64,000 nt of DNA from Suicoccus acidiformans (GTDB lineage: Bacteria > Bacillota > Bacilli > Lactobacillales > Aerococcaceae), in assembly GCF_003546865.1 (NCBI RefSeq), contig NZ_CP023434.1, positions 1,116,001-1,180,000 of the forward strand. The letters are read 5' to 3'. The stretch's first letter is position 1; each line of letters opens with the position of its first letter. Shown here piece after piece: positions 56,082-64,000 of the stretch. Below the pieces are notes generated by a model. It was not told where the DNA came from, did not search any database, and was given only the letters and a program-made list of their open reading frames with translations. A program made the position numbers and the translations under genes.

Positions 56082-57551
56082 TTATAGTCCTAATACTTCT
56101 TTATTCATGATGTTAATAGCTTCTTGTTCTTGTTTATAAGCTTTATATCTTAATTCATTCGCCTTAAAAGCAATATTATTTATTAGTTCAATTTTTTTAA
56201 TATCTTTTAAAAATGGTACAGATACTTTTTTCAGTTGAATAGGCTCTATAGCGTTCACAACACCACCATATTTTTGTCTATATATTAGTTTTTCCCCATA
56301 TATAGAATTTAAAAAAATATATATATAACCTACATAGTCTTTTTCACATTGCATTTGAATTAAATTATCACTTATAGCACATTTTCCTATTTGATGAGGC
56401 ATAGCCATCATTACAGATCCTAATGTACCTCTTGATGGTAATATAATTGAATTTTCTTTTATGAGTAATTCTTTTTCCAACCTATTTTTATGAGCTTTTT
56501 TGGATAAGTATTTTCCTGTTTCTGACTTTAACTGAAATAAATCTTTACCTCCTATGAATGGAACTCCATGTTCTTTTGCAACATATATTCTAGTGAATCT
56601 TCCAGGCAAAATAATATCTTTTACTAAAGCTTTGTCTTCTAGACACTTTAAATTGGCATGTTTACTCATATGTTTTTCTATAACATCTATCAATGGAATA
56701 TGATAATTTCCTTCAAGTCTTCCATTTAAATCACTTAGCTTAGTTGAAAAGGAATTAATATTTTTACTATAAGAAAAAGCTTCTTTCTTTAATTCTTCAA
56801 TTGGAGGTAATTCTAGCTCATCAATCATAATTTTAGTTGCTTCATCAATAAGTTTATTTGATTCATCTCTTTTAGCATATGATTGAAGAATTAAATCGTG
56901 AATTTTTTTCTTAATCATATCTGGAGGACTAGGAATAGGCATGTTTTTTAATGCTTCTGGTTCAATTTCTAATATTACTGATCCAAATTTCTCTGCATGC
57001 AATAAATTTTGTGCAATATCGGTTTTAAGATAGGCATATACATATCCAGGGAATTTATCAATAACTAACCTTATTGCATGTTCACTAACTAAATATTTTG
57101 CTAATGACTTATTTACAAAAGTTACATTACCTATAGTTCCAGATCGAGATATCAAAATTATTTCTTCACTCAAAGAAAGTTGTTTAACCATAGGATTATC
57201 GGGAGAAACATATTTTATTGGTTTAGGATAAATATCTAACATTTCTGAACTTCCAAGAAACCCTATAGACGTACTATCTATATCTCTTAAATAATTTCTT
57301 TTTGCACGTGGACCATAGTAGCAATCATTAAACCCAATATTATCTGTTCCTAAAGTTATTACTTCATATTTACTATTATTTAATAGCTGTAATGCATGAT
57401 CTCTATCTATATTAAATGTTGATGCTTCTAGTCGTTTATCTCTAGTTAAAATATCGCTCAAAGTAACACTAGACCAGTTAATATCATCCTTAGGTACTTC
57501 AACTATTTCTATTAGTTCTTTTTCTAATTTTTTAGCTGCTGAATTTACCAT
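56082..57551 (-). CDS. Restriction-modification specificity subunit (HsdS-like)
   Basis: 489 aa with two target-recognition halves: 1-250 ending in KKKIHDLILQSYAKRDESNKLIDEA helix, and 265-489 ending in a similar helix (AFKANELRYKAYKQEQEAIN). Motifs ISRSGTIGNV and LPSRGTLGSV are typical TRD loops. ATG 57551 overlaps the methylase stop (ATGGTAA). The frame is intact, unlike its partner subunit, so it is probably an orphan specificity protein now. Confidence 0.85.
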   Translation of the reverse strand: MVNSAAKKLEKELIEIVEVPKDDINWSSVTLSDILTRDKRLEASTFNIDRDHALQLLNNSKYEVITLGTDNIGFNDCYYGPRAKRNYLRDIDSTSIGFLGSSEMLDIYPKPIKYVSPDNPMVKQLSLSEEIILISRSGTIGNVTFVNKSLAKYLVSEHAIRLVIDKFPGYVYAYLKTDIAQNLLHAEKFGSVILEIEPEALKNMPIPSPPDMIKKKIHDLILQSYAKRDESNKLIDEATKIMIDELELPPIEELKKEAFSYSKNINSFSTKLSDLNGRLEGNYHIPLIDVIEKHMSKHANLKCLEDKALVKDIILPGRFTRIYVAKEHGVPFIGGKDLFQLKSETGKYLSKKAHKNRLEKELLIKENSIILPSRGTLGSVMMAMPHQIGKCAISDNLIQMQCEKDYVGYIYIFLNSIYGEKLIYRQKYGGVVNAIEPIQLKKVSVPFLKDIKKIELINNIAFKANELRYKAYKQEQEAINIMNKEVLGL

Positions 57552-58145
57552 GATATTCCCTCATTAATCTTCCATTTTCTAAAAATATCTGGCACAAGAA
57601 TTGTTTGATCGTCAACAATTTTCTCTCTACTTTCCATTTGGGCTGTTTTATCTCCTGCTGATGTTTCATCTAATCTATAGACATTTTGTTTTTCAGGAAC
57701 CATTATCTCATTTCCTTCATTATCTCTTTTAAAAAGGGTGTTTCCTCTTTTATCATGACCAATTTTGTCAACTATTGCCATATAAATGTTGTAATCAGCC
57801 ATTTGTCCAGTAGATTCTTCTTTGGATGTTTCTTCTTTTGTTTTCTTTTGTAAGATTAACACTGATGTTTGAGTACCATTTCTTGGTTGGAATGTATCTT
57901 CGTGTAAATCGATACTTGCAATAATCTTTGTATTTTTAATTAGCCACTCTCTTATATAGCCAGTGCCTGGTGAACCCAATAGAGCATCAGGAAGAACTAT
58001 ACCCATTCTTCCACCTGGTTTTAAAAATTGATAGCATCTTTCTATAAATAATATTTCAGGGGAAACAGATGATTGGTACCTTTCAGTCATTGTCCATTTA
58101 CCTGTTTTTTTATCCTGATTCCATATTTGTAAATGCTAAACTAAA
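57545..58145 (-). pseudogene. C-terminal part of the RM nuclease-methyltransferase subunit
   Basis: From the IS21 junction: HLQIWNQDKKTGKWTMTERY, SSVSPEILFIERCYQFLKPG, GRMGIVLPDALLGSPGTGYI and HEDTFQPRNGTQTSVLILQKK, the second half of a HsdM/N6-methyltransferase domain. An ATG at 58090 opens the frame, but this part alone lacks the SAM-binding and NPPF motifs, so it is inactive. Confidence 0.85.
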
Positions 58146-58242
58146 GTTACCAGTTTCTGCTAATTAAGTTTTTCCACTTTTGCTACTCATTTACTGGATC
58201 ATCTTGTACAATATTATTTTCAATATTGAATGAGGTGAATCT

Positions 58243-59799
58243 ATGATAGGAGCAAAATTAATGCTATATATTCAAGTTAAGCAGCTTTATGAGAAAAAGA
58301 TGAAGATTTCTCAAATAGCTAAGACACTCGGTCTATCCAGGCCAACAGTCCGGAAATATTTAAGTATGTCCTTTGAGGAAGCAGAAGACTGGAGTCATAA
58401 GCAAGGAAAGCGTAAGAAAATTCTTGATGAGTACCAAGAGTGGATACTCGAATGGTTGAGGGAATACCCTCATCTTAGCAGTGCTCAAGTCAAGGATTGG
58501 TTATTGGAACGCTTTCCGGATTTGAAAGTCGGTGATAGTACTGTGCGACTATATGTCACGCACCTTAGAGAGGTACATCAAATACCTAAGCAGGAAAGTC
58601 CGCGACAGTATCAAGCAGTGCCCGAACTGCCAATGGGCCAACAAATACAAGTAGATTGGGGTGAGAGTACACAGAAGACAGATAAAGGAACAAGCATTAA
58701 GCTATACGTAATGTGCTTTATTCTGTCGCATTCTCGATACAAATATATGTATTGGCTAGACCGTCCCTTCACAACTCAAGATGCCATTCGTGGCCATGAG
58801 TTAGCCTTCCAGTACTTTGGTGGACGAACTGAAGAGATTGTCTATGACCAAGACCGGATCATATCTGTATCAGAGAATGCGGGAGATTTAATATTAACAT
58901 GTCGCTTTCAACAGTATGTCAATGAAAGAGGCTTTAAAGTCAGCTTGTGTCGTGCAGCGGATCCTGAATCTAAAGGAAAAATTGAAAGTATGGTGAAATA
59001 TGTAAAACAAAACTTTGCTGATAGTCGCGTATATTCTAATCTTGATAATTGGAATAAACGTGCCATCCGATGGCTCGAGCGAACAGGCAATGAGAAGAAA
59101 CATGAAGTAACGAAAAAAAGACCCAGAGAAGTATTCGCTACCGAAAAAGAATACTTAATCCAGGTCCCTCAATTAAACACATTTCCAGATGTGATTAACA
59201 CAAGTATAACAAGAAAAATTAGTAAAGACAATACAGTCATGTATAAGAGTAATCGATATTCCGTTCCGCTTGGAACGTATGGCGCATTGCCTCACAATCA
59301 ATGCTTAGTGTCACTGACTGATGAAGAACTATCAGTGATACATCCTGTTACACAGGAAGTGATAGCCACGCACAAATTAAATCAAGGAAAAGGAGCATTA
59401 ATCCAAAAGAAAAGCCACTGTCGTGACAAAAACCGAAGTTCACAACATTTGAAAGAGTCATTACTAAAGCAGCTTCAAACAGATACGATTGCGACTCGCT
59501 ATGTGAAGACCGTTTGTAAGAACTATCCTCGTTATCAAATTGATCAACTGACGATGATTCAATCGGTTGTAGATGACGATATAAACATCGCTATTAAAGG
59601 GATACACCAATGTGACAAGCTCAACTTATACAGCGCAAATGATCTACGCTTGATAGTTCAATCTTTAAAGCAGCGCGAAGCATCTGAACGCATTGATATT
59701 GATGGATCTAGTGATAATACAATGAGGGATACCTATTATGTAACGACTAGACCCATGTCAATATATACAGACATTCTGAAAGGGAGTGAACACAAATGA
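58243..59799 (+). CDS. istA: IS21-family transposase IstA
   Basis: 518 aa. An N-terminal helix-turn-helix (KISQIAKTLGLSRPTVRKYL) is followed by the DDE domain: QVDWGE (first Asp), YDQDR (second Asp) and DPESKGKIESMVKYVK (Glu). The C-terminal beta-barrel (SITRKISKDNTVMYKSNRYSVP type) is complete. The stop overlaps istB ATG (ATGA). Appears functional. Confidence 0.95.
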   Translation: MIGAKLMLYIQVKQLYEKKMKISQIAKTLGLSRPTVRKYLSMSFEEAEDWSHKQGKRKKILDEYQEWILEWLREYPHLSSAQVKDWLLERFPDLKVGDSTVRLYVTHLREVHQIPKQESPRQYQAVPELPMGQQIQVDWGESTQKTDKGTSIKLYVMCFILSHSRYKYMYWLDRPFTTQDAIRGHELAFQYFGGRTEEIVYDQDRIISVSENAGDLILTCRFQQYVNERGFKVSLCRAADPESKGKIESMVKYVKQNFADSRVYSNLDNWNKRAIRWLERTGNEKKHEVTKKRPREVFATEKEYLIQVPQLNTFPDVINTSITRKISKDNTVMYKSNRYSVPLGTYGALPHNQCLVSLTDEELSVIHPVTQEVIATHKLNQGKGALIQKKSHCRDKNRSSQHLKESLLKQLQTDTIATRYVKTVCKNYPRYQIDQLTMIQSVVDDDINIAIKGIHQCDKLNLYSANDLRLIVQSLKQREASERIDIDGSSDNTMRDTYYVTTRPMSIYTDILKGSEHK

Positions 59800-60554
59800 C
59801 ACAGTCTGTCAGTGACCTTCAAGAGAGCTTCAAGCAGCTGAAATTAGGTGAAACAGCGCAACAGTTACCGATACTGTTAAGGCAAGCAGAGCAAGACAAC
59901 TTGACCTATTTGGAATTTTTAACGGAGTTGGTAAGATACGAACAAACACAACGAGACGCCAAGCGTGTAGAACGGTATATGAAATGGGCACAATTTCCCT
60001 ATCATAAACGTTTGTCACAATTTGATATTCAGGCTCAACAGAGTCTAAGCCAGCGACAATTAAAGCAATTAGGCGAACTAACTTGGATTGATGACCAGTT
60101 CAATTTGATTTTACTGGGACCTCCAGGCGTTGGCAAGACGGCTTTAAGTGTAGGCCTTGGCATTGAGGCGATTGAACAAGGCTATCGAGTGATGTTCGTG
60201 ACTATGGGGCAATTAATGACCTATTTAAAAACTGAAGAATTCACACGCAAATCGCAAATTCAACTGAACCGCATACGCCAGGCCGATTTAGTCATCGTTG
60301 ATGATTTAATGTATATGGCGATGGAAACTTATGAAGCGAACTTGTTTTTCCAGTTGATAAGTCAATTATATGAACATTCATCGCTAATAATTAGCTCAAA
60401 TAAAGCCCCAGATCACTGGGGTGAGCTAATTGGTGATCCTGGCATTACAACGGCTATATTAGACCGAATTTTACACAGAGTAGAGGTGATTAATCTAAAC
60501 GGTGATAGTTACCGCATGAAAAATAATCAGAAAATTTTTTCCGCTGAAACTTAG
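59796..60554 (+). CDS. istB: IS21-family helper ATPase IstB
   Basis: 252-aa AAA+ ATPase related to DnaC. Walker A GPPGVGKTALSVGL (about 108-121), Walker B LVIVDDLMYM, sensor ISSNKAP. It loads onto DNA and directs IstA to target sites. GAAAGGGAGTG precedes ATG 59796. Full length. Confidence 0.95.
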   Translation: MTQSVSDLQESFKQLKLGETAQQLPILLRQAEQDNLTYLEFLTELVRYEQTQRDAKRVERYMKWAQFPYHKRLSQFDIQAQQSLSQRQLKQLGELTWIDDQFNLILLGPPGVGKTALSVGLGIEAIEQGYRVMFVTMGQLMTYLKTEEFTRKSQIQLNRIRQADLVIVDDLMYMAMETYEANLFFQLISQLYEHSSLIISSNKAPDHWGELIGDPGITTAILDRILHRVEVINLNGDSYRMKNNQKIFSAET

Positions 60555-60608
60555 CAGAAGTGGAAAATATTATTTAGCAAAAAGTGGAAAATTTTACTTG
60601 ACGGTAAC

Positions 60609-61304
60609 AATATTCTGGCAAGCTCAAATTGAGATAATATAGCATGATCTTTTATTGGGATTTTACTACCAAATGGTGGATTAGTTACAATTACATCAAA
60701 AAATCCTATATCATATTGATTTATAATTAATTTTTTATCAATTTGTAAAGCTGACGATAATCTTGTTTTAAAATCATCTGTCCATTCATGAGGAGGTAAG
60801 AGGGAATTTGTTTGAAGAATATTTCCGCTACCATCATTATTCATAACCATGTTCATCTTTGTCGCTTTTACCAAATCTGGATTTATATCAAATCCAAAAT
60901 AGTTATTTTTTGCCATATCAGAAATTTTATCTTGGAACGCTTTTTTTTCATAATCATTCCAGTTTTCTTTATCTTTTCCAATATATTTTGTAAATTCTGA
61001 CCTTAATTGCTTCATGGCATGAGTCATAGCAGTTACAAGAAATCCCCCCGTTCCACAAGATGAGTCCAAAACTTTCTCATCAATAGTAGGATTAATCATT
61101 TCAACAACCATCTGCATTACATTTCTAGGTGTGAAAAATTCACCACGATCGCCCCTTAGGTTAGCACCAACTATTTCTTCATATGCTTTTCCCTTTATGT
61201 CTATTCTTGTATTCAATAAACTATATTTTTGTAATTCACTTACAATATAGGATAGTGTTCTTGGGTGAAGATTTATTCCATCGTTCGCTTCAAAAATTTT
61301 TGCA
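60609..61304 (-). pseudogene. Methyltransferase core of the RM fusion subunit (SAM and NPPF motifs)
   Basis: In the frame downstream of the A7 slip: KIFEANDGINLHPRTLSYIV, RIDIKGKAYEEIVGANLRGD, EFFTPRNVMQMVVE, motif I LDSSCGTGGFL and catalytic NPPFGSKIPIKD. The host sequence ends at LSQFELAR where IS21 is inserted; an IS-derived tail closes the frame at 60551. N6-adenine methylation is the family reaction, but the domain is cut. Confidence 0.85.
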
Positions 61305-62055
61305 TTTTTTTCTCTTTTTTTACTCTTTCAAATATTTTTTCTATCCTATTTTTTACAGTTAATTGGCCGTCTCCATTAGATCTTTCTTCACTTGTTGCAT
61401 AAAACTCTAATGGTTTTGGTATATTTCTCTCATCTTCAATTTTACAAAAAATAACTTTTAAAAGCTCAAAAAAAGCAGGTTGTTTTTGCATTCCTTCATT
61501 CACATAAATATGGTTATGACATGTTTTGAATGTGAATAACAAATTGTCATCTGATGCGTTTTTTAGAGTTGTTCTTTTAGGTCTATTAATATCATCTAAG
61601 CTTCCATCAGCTGATGGAATGTCATTATAATCCATGAATTGTATAGATCCAGTATCATCTATATATTTTTTGAACACAAACTTTTCTTTACTATTTGTCC
61701 ACATGCCCCATTCTGCATTGGAACAGGCTGACATATATGATTTTAATTGAGCAACCCCATCTTTAGAGTTACTAGCTTCAATTTTTTCACTTTTACATTC
61801 AATAATAATTTTTATGTTTTCTTGTATTTTATCAACTTTTCCATCAGGAAATATAACTATGTCTGCTCTCTTTTTACCAGAACCAATTTGAACTGTATAT
61901 TCAATGCTTATTTGATCTCGATTATATTTATGTTCGTTTATTAGTCTTTTTTCAATAGTTTGACGTACATATTCTTCTGGCGTATCTTTTCTAAATTTTC
62001 CATCTATATAATCACATATCTTACCTTCAGGTATAACTATTACTTTTGATTCCAT
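61273..62055 (-). pseudogene. N-terminal nuclease-like domain of the RM fusion subunit
   Basis: 260 codons from ATG 62055. An HSDR_N-type PD-(D/E)XK fold is visible: KKRADIVIF (Asp65) and IIIECKSE (Glu86, Lys88). A helical linker to the methyltransferase follows. The frame slips at A7 (61305-61311 on the plus strand shows T7) just before the methyltransferase part and stops at 61273. An unbroken gene would be about 700 aa, a nuclease-methylase fusion as in BcgI-type enzymes. Confidence 0.8.
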
Positions 62056-62279
62056 TTAAAGTTCTCCTTTATTTCTTTGCAATTTAATAAGATCGCCAAC
62101 TTCGACATTTAGCGCTATACAAATTCTTGCTAATACGTCAAGATCTATTCGTTTTACTTTATTATTTACATATGAGTTTAATTGACTTCTTTGTAAATTA
62201 GCATTTTCTTCAAGCCAATTCTTGCTAATATTTTTTCATTAAGTACTTCATTTAACGTAAATATAATTTCATTGCTCAT
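62056..62279 (-). pseudogene. XRE-family regulator of the RM locus, frameshifted
   Basis: Starts MSNEIIFTLNEVLNEK at ATG 62279; after an A6 run (62231-62236) the homology continues one frame over as ISKNWLEENANLQRSQLNSY and VNNKVKRIDLDVLARICIAL, then NVEVGDLI, a typical HTH_26/controller-like XRE protein of about 74 aa. One additional A would restore it. Its stop abuts the RM start codon, so the genes are one operon. Confidence 0.8.
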
Positions 62280-62282
62280 TAT

Positions 62283-62375
62283 TGGACCCCTATATAAACA
62301 CATATATAATATCAAATAAAATAAGTTTCTACAACTGTACATATAGACAGCTCTATAAACTTATATAGCTTGTTT
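62283..62375 (-). promoter_or_regulatory. Promoter and palindromic sites upstream of the RM operon
   Basis: Minus strand: TTGTAG-N17-TATTAT candidate promoter. The palindromes TATAGA-GCTG-TCTATA and the near-palindrome AGCTCTATAAACTTATATAGCT (halves AGCTCTATA / TATATAGCT) lie just upstream and could bind the XRE regulator. Confidence 0.5.
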
Positions 62376-62581
62376 CTTTCTTAATAAAAAGGAATGTATA
62401 TCCCATGATTCTTTTGACAATTATTCTGTTTTTTTCTTTTATATAATTAATATCTTCCTTATAAATAACGCCAGTTGTATTAGTCGCTTTTGCAATCTGG
62501 TTTATGTTATTCGTTACATTTGAAATCAGCTATTGTAGATCTCTAAATAGTTCTAGGTCTACAACATAAATTTCTTTTTTC
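62353..62581 (-). pseudogene. MobC-like mobilisation protein remnant
   Basis: Minus-strand frame IYVVDLELFRDLQ-stop-LISNVTNNINQIAKATNTTG then VIYKEDINYIKEKNRI. NxNQIAKxxNTTG is the core of MobC-type relaxosome proteins. An in-frame TAG (62530-62532) and loss of the N-terminus make it inactive. It is evidence that a mobilisable plasmid or element once lay here. Confidence 0.65.
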
Positions 62582-62601
62582 TAATACACATTCTCTAAAG
62601 A

Positions 62602-62655
62602 TTACATGACGAATCGCTATAAATATTCCAGCTTACGAAATACCTATTCCATTAA
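62602..62655 (+). pseudogene. Short rpn fragment
   Basis: About 18 codons MTNRYKYSSLRNTYSIN matching rpn residues near 109-125, with substitutions. Fourth rpn trace in the window. Confidence 0.7.
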
Positions 62656-62695
62656 TATAGTGAATACGGTTGACTTGCTCCGCAAGTCATTTGAT

Positions 62696-62800
62696 AAGTA
62701 GCATAATTTCAAAAAAGCACAAGGGTAAATACACTAGAATTCGTACGACTAAAGGTCTACGACTTCTACGCCCTTGTGCTTTTTTGAAATCACGCTACTT
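62696..62800. repeat. MITE-like 105-bp element with long terminal inverted repeats
   Basis: AAGTAGC (62696-62702) matches GCTACTT (62794-62800) in reverse; the adjacent 20-nt arms 62706-62725 and 62771-62790 (core AAAAAAGCACAAGGG / CCCTTGTGCTTTTTT) are perfectly complementary. The 45-nt centre is non-coding. Its right end coincides with the start of the 1.2-kb repeat. Confidence 0.65.
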
Positions 62801-62846
62801 GTTGAAGTAAGCCAGCCAAACTGGTAAATAGAAAGGAAGGATAACA

Positions 62847-63182
62847 ATGTTTGCTTATTATATGGAAAGACCGAATACCCCTGCTCCAATCATTACTAAA
62901 ACAGAAAATTTTATGGTTAAACATCATCTAGAGCATTTGATTCCTACAATTGAAGAACTATGGTATTTTTTAAGAGCTTATAAAGAACCGCCCCACTTTT
63001 TTAATTGTTATGCTTGTTTATTATTTGCTAATTTGGTTAATGGGTTAGTGTTGGAATATGACTTAAAAGAAGAGGATTTTGACTATTATATCAATGGTTT
63101 AGATACGCATTTATATTATCAAGGAGAAGAGGATTTTTTTAATAAGCTTGAAGAAATCATGGTAAAAAAGCAATGTGTTTAA
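62847..63182 (+). CDS. Unknown 111-aa protein linked to rpn, copy 2
   Basis: Same as the protein at 54159 except Lys for Glu at residue 18. Same ribosome binding site and same downstream hairpin (63189-63219). No family recognised. Confidence 0.65.
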   Translation: MFAYYMERPNTPAPIITKTENFMVKHHLEHLIPTIEELWYFLRAYKEPPHFFNCYACLLFANLVNGLVLEYDLKEEDFDYYINGLDTHLYYQGEEDFFNKLEEIMVKKQCV

Positions 63183-63188
63183 CAATCA

Positions 63189-63223
63189 TTCACTTCTTGC
63201 CACGGTGGCAAGAAGTGAAAAAT
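63189..63223 (+). terminator. Terminator after the 111-aa gene, copy 2
   Basis: Perfect 14-bp stem TTCACTTCTTGCCA / TGGCAAGAAGTGAA, as in copy 1. Confidence 0.75.
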
Positions 63224-63263
63224 TCATAGAACCATGGTAAAATAATAATTAAGAGGTGACGAC

Positions 63264-64000
63264 ATGGAAATTACACCTACACATGATTTACTGTTTAAGA
63301 AGATTTTTGCGAGTGAATCGAATAAACATATTCTAAAACATTTTGTAGAGGATATTTTAGAGATTCAACTTGAAACACTGCAGATTATGAACCCTTATCA
63401 TATTAGTGAATTTAAGAATATAGATGAGGACAATATTGACTATACAGAAGTTGATATTCTTGCACAAACAGAGGGCGGTTAACGGATCACAATTGAATTA
63501 CAATTAGCTAATCATAAAAGTTTTTTAGAGCGTACCCTGTACTACGCCTGTAAATCCTATATTGATAATTTCAATAATCCTGAACTAATGACGAATCGCT
63601 ATAAATATTCTAGCTTACGGAACACGTATGCCATTAGTATTTTAGGATTTCATCTTTTTGACAATACCTTCCCAACGGTTACCCATTTTGATTTTAAAGA
63701 AAGAGAGACTCATTTCTTGTTAAGTGAAGCGAGGATGCACACGATTGTTCTTTCTTATTTTACATTATCGAATGGCAATTTTAATAATAGACAAGTTGAA
63801 TTTTGGCAAAAATATTTTACAAATCAGGAAATTACAGATGAGATGCCGACTTATATTCAAGAAGCCAAACAATTAGCCCATCAAAATAATTTGAGCAAGG
63901 AGGAATTAGAGATGGCAGAAGCACTATCTAAACGTCAACAGATTCAAATGGCAAGAGAAGAGTTTGTTCGTGATGAGGGAATTGAACAAGGAATTGAACA
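63264..64000 (+). pseudogene. rpn family nuclease gene with in-frame stop, copy 2 (cut by window end)
   Basis: Carries the same TAA (63480-63482) between the catalytic Asp and ExQ strands as copy 1. The frame then stays open to the window end. The C-terminal part has at least two GIEQ units (EGIEQGIEQ) where copy 1 has one. Confidence 0.88.
63912..64000 (+). CDS. Candidate internal rpn product, copy 2 (partial)
   Basis: ATG 63912 with AAGGAGG 8 nt upstream, the same internal start as at 55224. The reading frame is open to the window end. Confidence 0.5.
   Translation, partial: MAEALSKRQQIQMAREEFVRDEGIEQGIE

Larger units (their letters stand above)
58146..60608 (+). mobile_element. IS21-family insertion sequence (complete)
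   Basis: About 2.46 kb bounded by GTTACC (58146) and GGTAAC (60608). Inside each end are GTGGAAAA / TTTTCCAC motifs; at the right end GCARAAGTGGAAAAT occurs twice (60553-60568 and 60577-60592), likely transposase binding sites. istA and istB are intact. It interrupts the methyltransferase gene between its NPPF motif and C-terminal half. No clear target duplication could be seen, so the exact ends are approximate. Confidence 0.85.
62797..63990. repeat. 1.2-kb direct repeat, copy 2 (111-aa gene plus rpn)
   Basis: Second copy of 54109-55302. After 63990 it continues with an additional GIEQ-coding unit not present in copy 1 and runs off the window. Confidence 0.9.

Noticed and set aside
58130-60625. 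Target-site duplication of IS21
   Set aside because: No matching short repeat could be found at the two edges, so exact ends stay approximate.

Overview
The window is a chromosomal piece of a low-GC Gram-positive bacterium. The gene order (rpsB-tsf-pyrH-frr, uppS-cdsA-rseP, polC, rimP-nusA-ylxR-ylxQ-infB-rbfA, truB-ribF, hrcA-grpE-dnaK-dnaJ-lepA), the Gram-positive replicase PolC, strong AGGAGG-type ribosome binding sites and the absence of dxr between cdsA and rseP all point to Lactobacillales. Aerococcaceae is my best guess at family level (inference; no rRNA is present to confirm it).

Left two thirds (about 0.2-37 kb): mostly housekeeping genes on the plus strand. It opens with an AI-2E-type permease, an NfeD/flotillin (floA) membrane cluster and a minus-strand alpha/beta hydrolase. 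The translation block rpsB-tsf-pyrH-frr follows. A secreted, probably flavinylated fumarate-reductase-like protein and an ISL3-family insertion sequence separate frr from uppS-cdsA-rseP. Then come polC, an FMN reductase, the rimP-to-rbfA operon, truB-ribF, and a heat-shock operon whose promoter sits between two CIRCE operators. lepA, a GntP-type permease and dps close the block. Most units end in clear rho-independent terminators.

Transition (37-47 kb): metabolic genes mixed with decay. There is a CoA-disulfide-reductase-like protein that has lost its redox cysteine, a broken short-chain dehydrogenase, a stress gene split by an IS3-type fragment, an EamA transporter with a cytosine-deaminase-like amidohydrolase, a succinate-semialdehyde-type dehydrogenase, a broken alpha/beta hydrolase, a His-rich YdhK-type secreted protein and a tautomerase.

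Right end (47.5-64 kb): an AT-rich accessory island made of mobile and defence remnants. It holds a DDE transposase remnant, a tyrosine-recombinase-fold gene lacking the catalytic residues and overlapping a small HTH gene, IS1182 and beta-lactamase-like fragments, and a GntR/ABC-transporter cassette lying between about 205-bp direct repeats. A nuclease-methyltransferase fusion plus specificity subunit (BcgI-like layout) is disrupted by an intact IS21 element and by slips in A-runs. Mobilisation-gene relics are also present. This restriction-modification locus lies between two nearly identical direct repeats of about 1.2 kb. Each repeat carries an unknown 111-aa gene and an rpn nuclease gene. 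Both rpn copies have the same in-frame stop inside the nuclease domain, yet both keep a perfectly spaced internal ribosome binding site and start for a 65-aa C-terminal product. This resembles the intragenic-antitoxin layout known from rpn genes and is the most interesting signal in the window.
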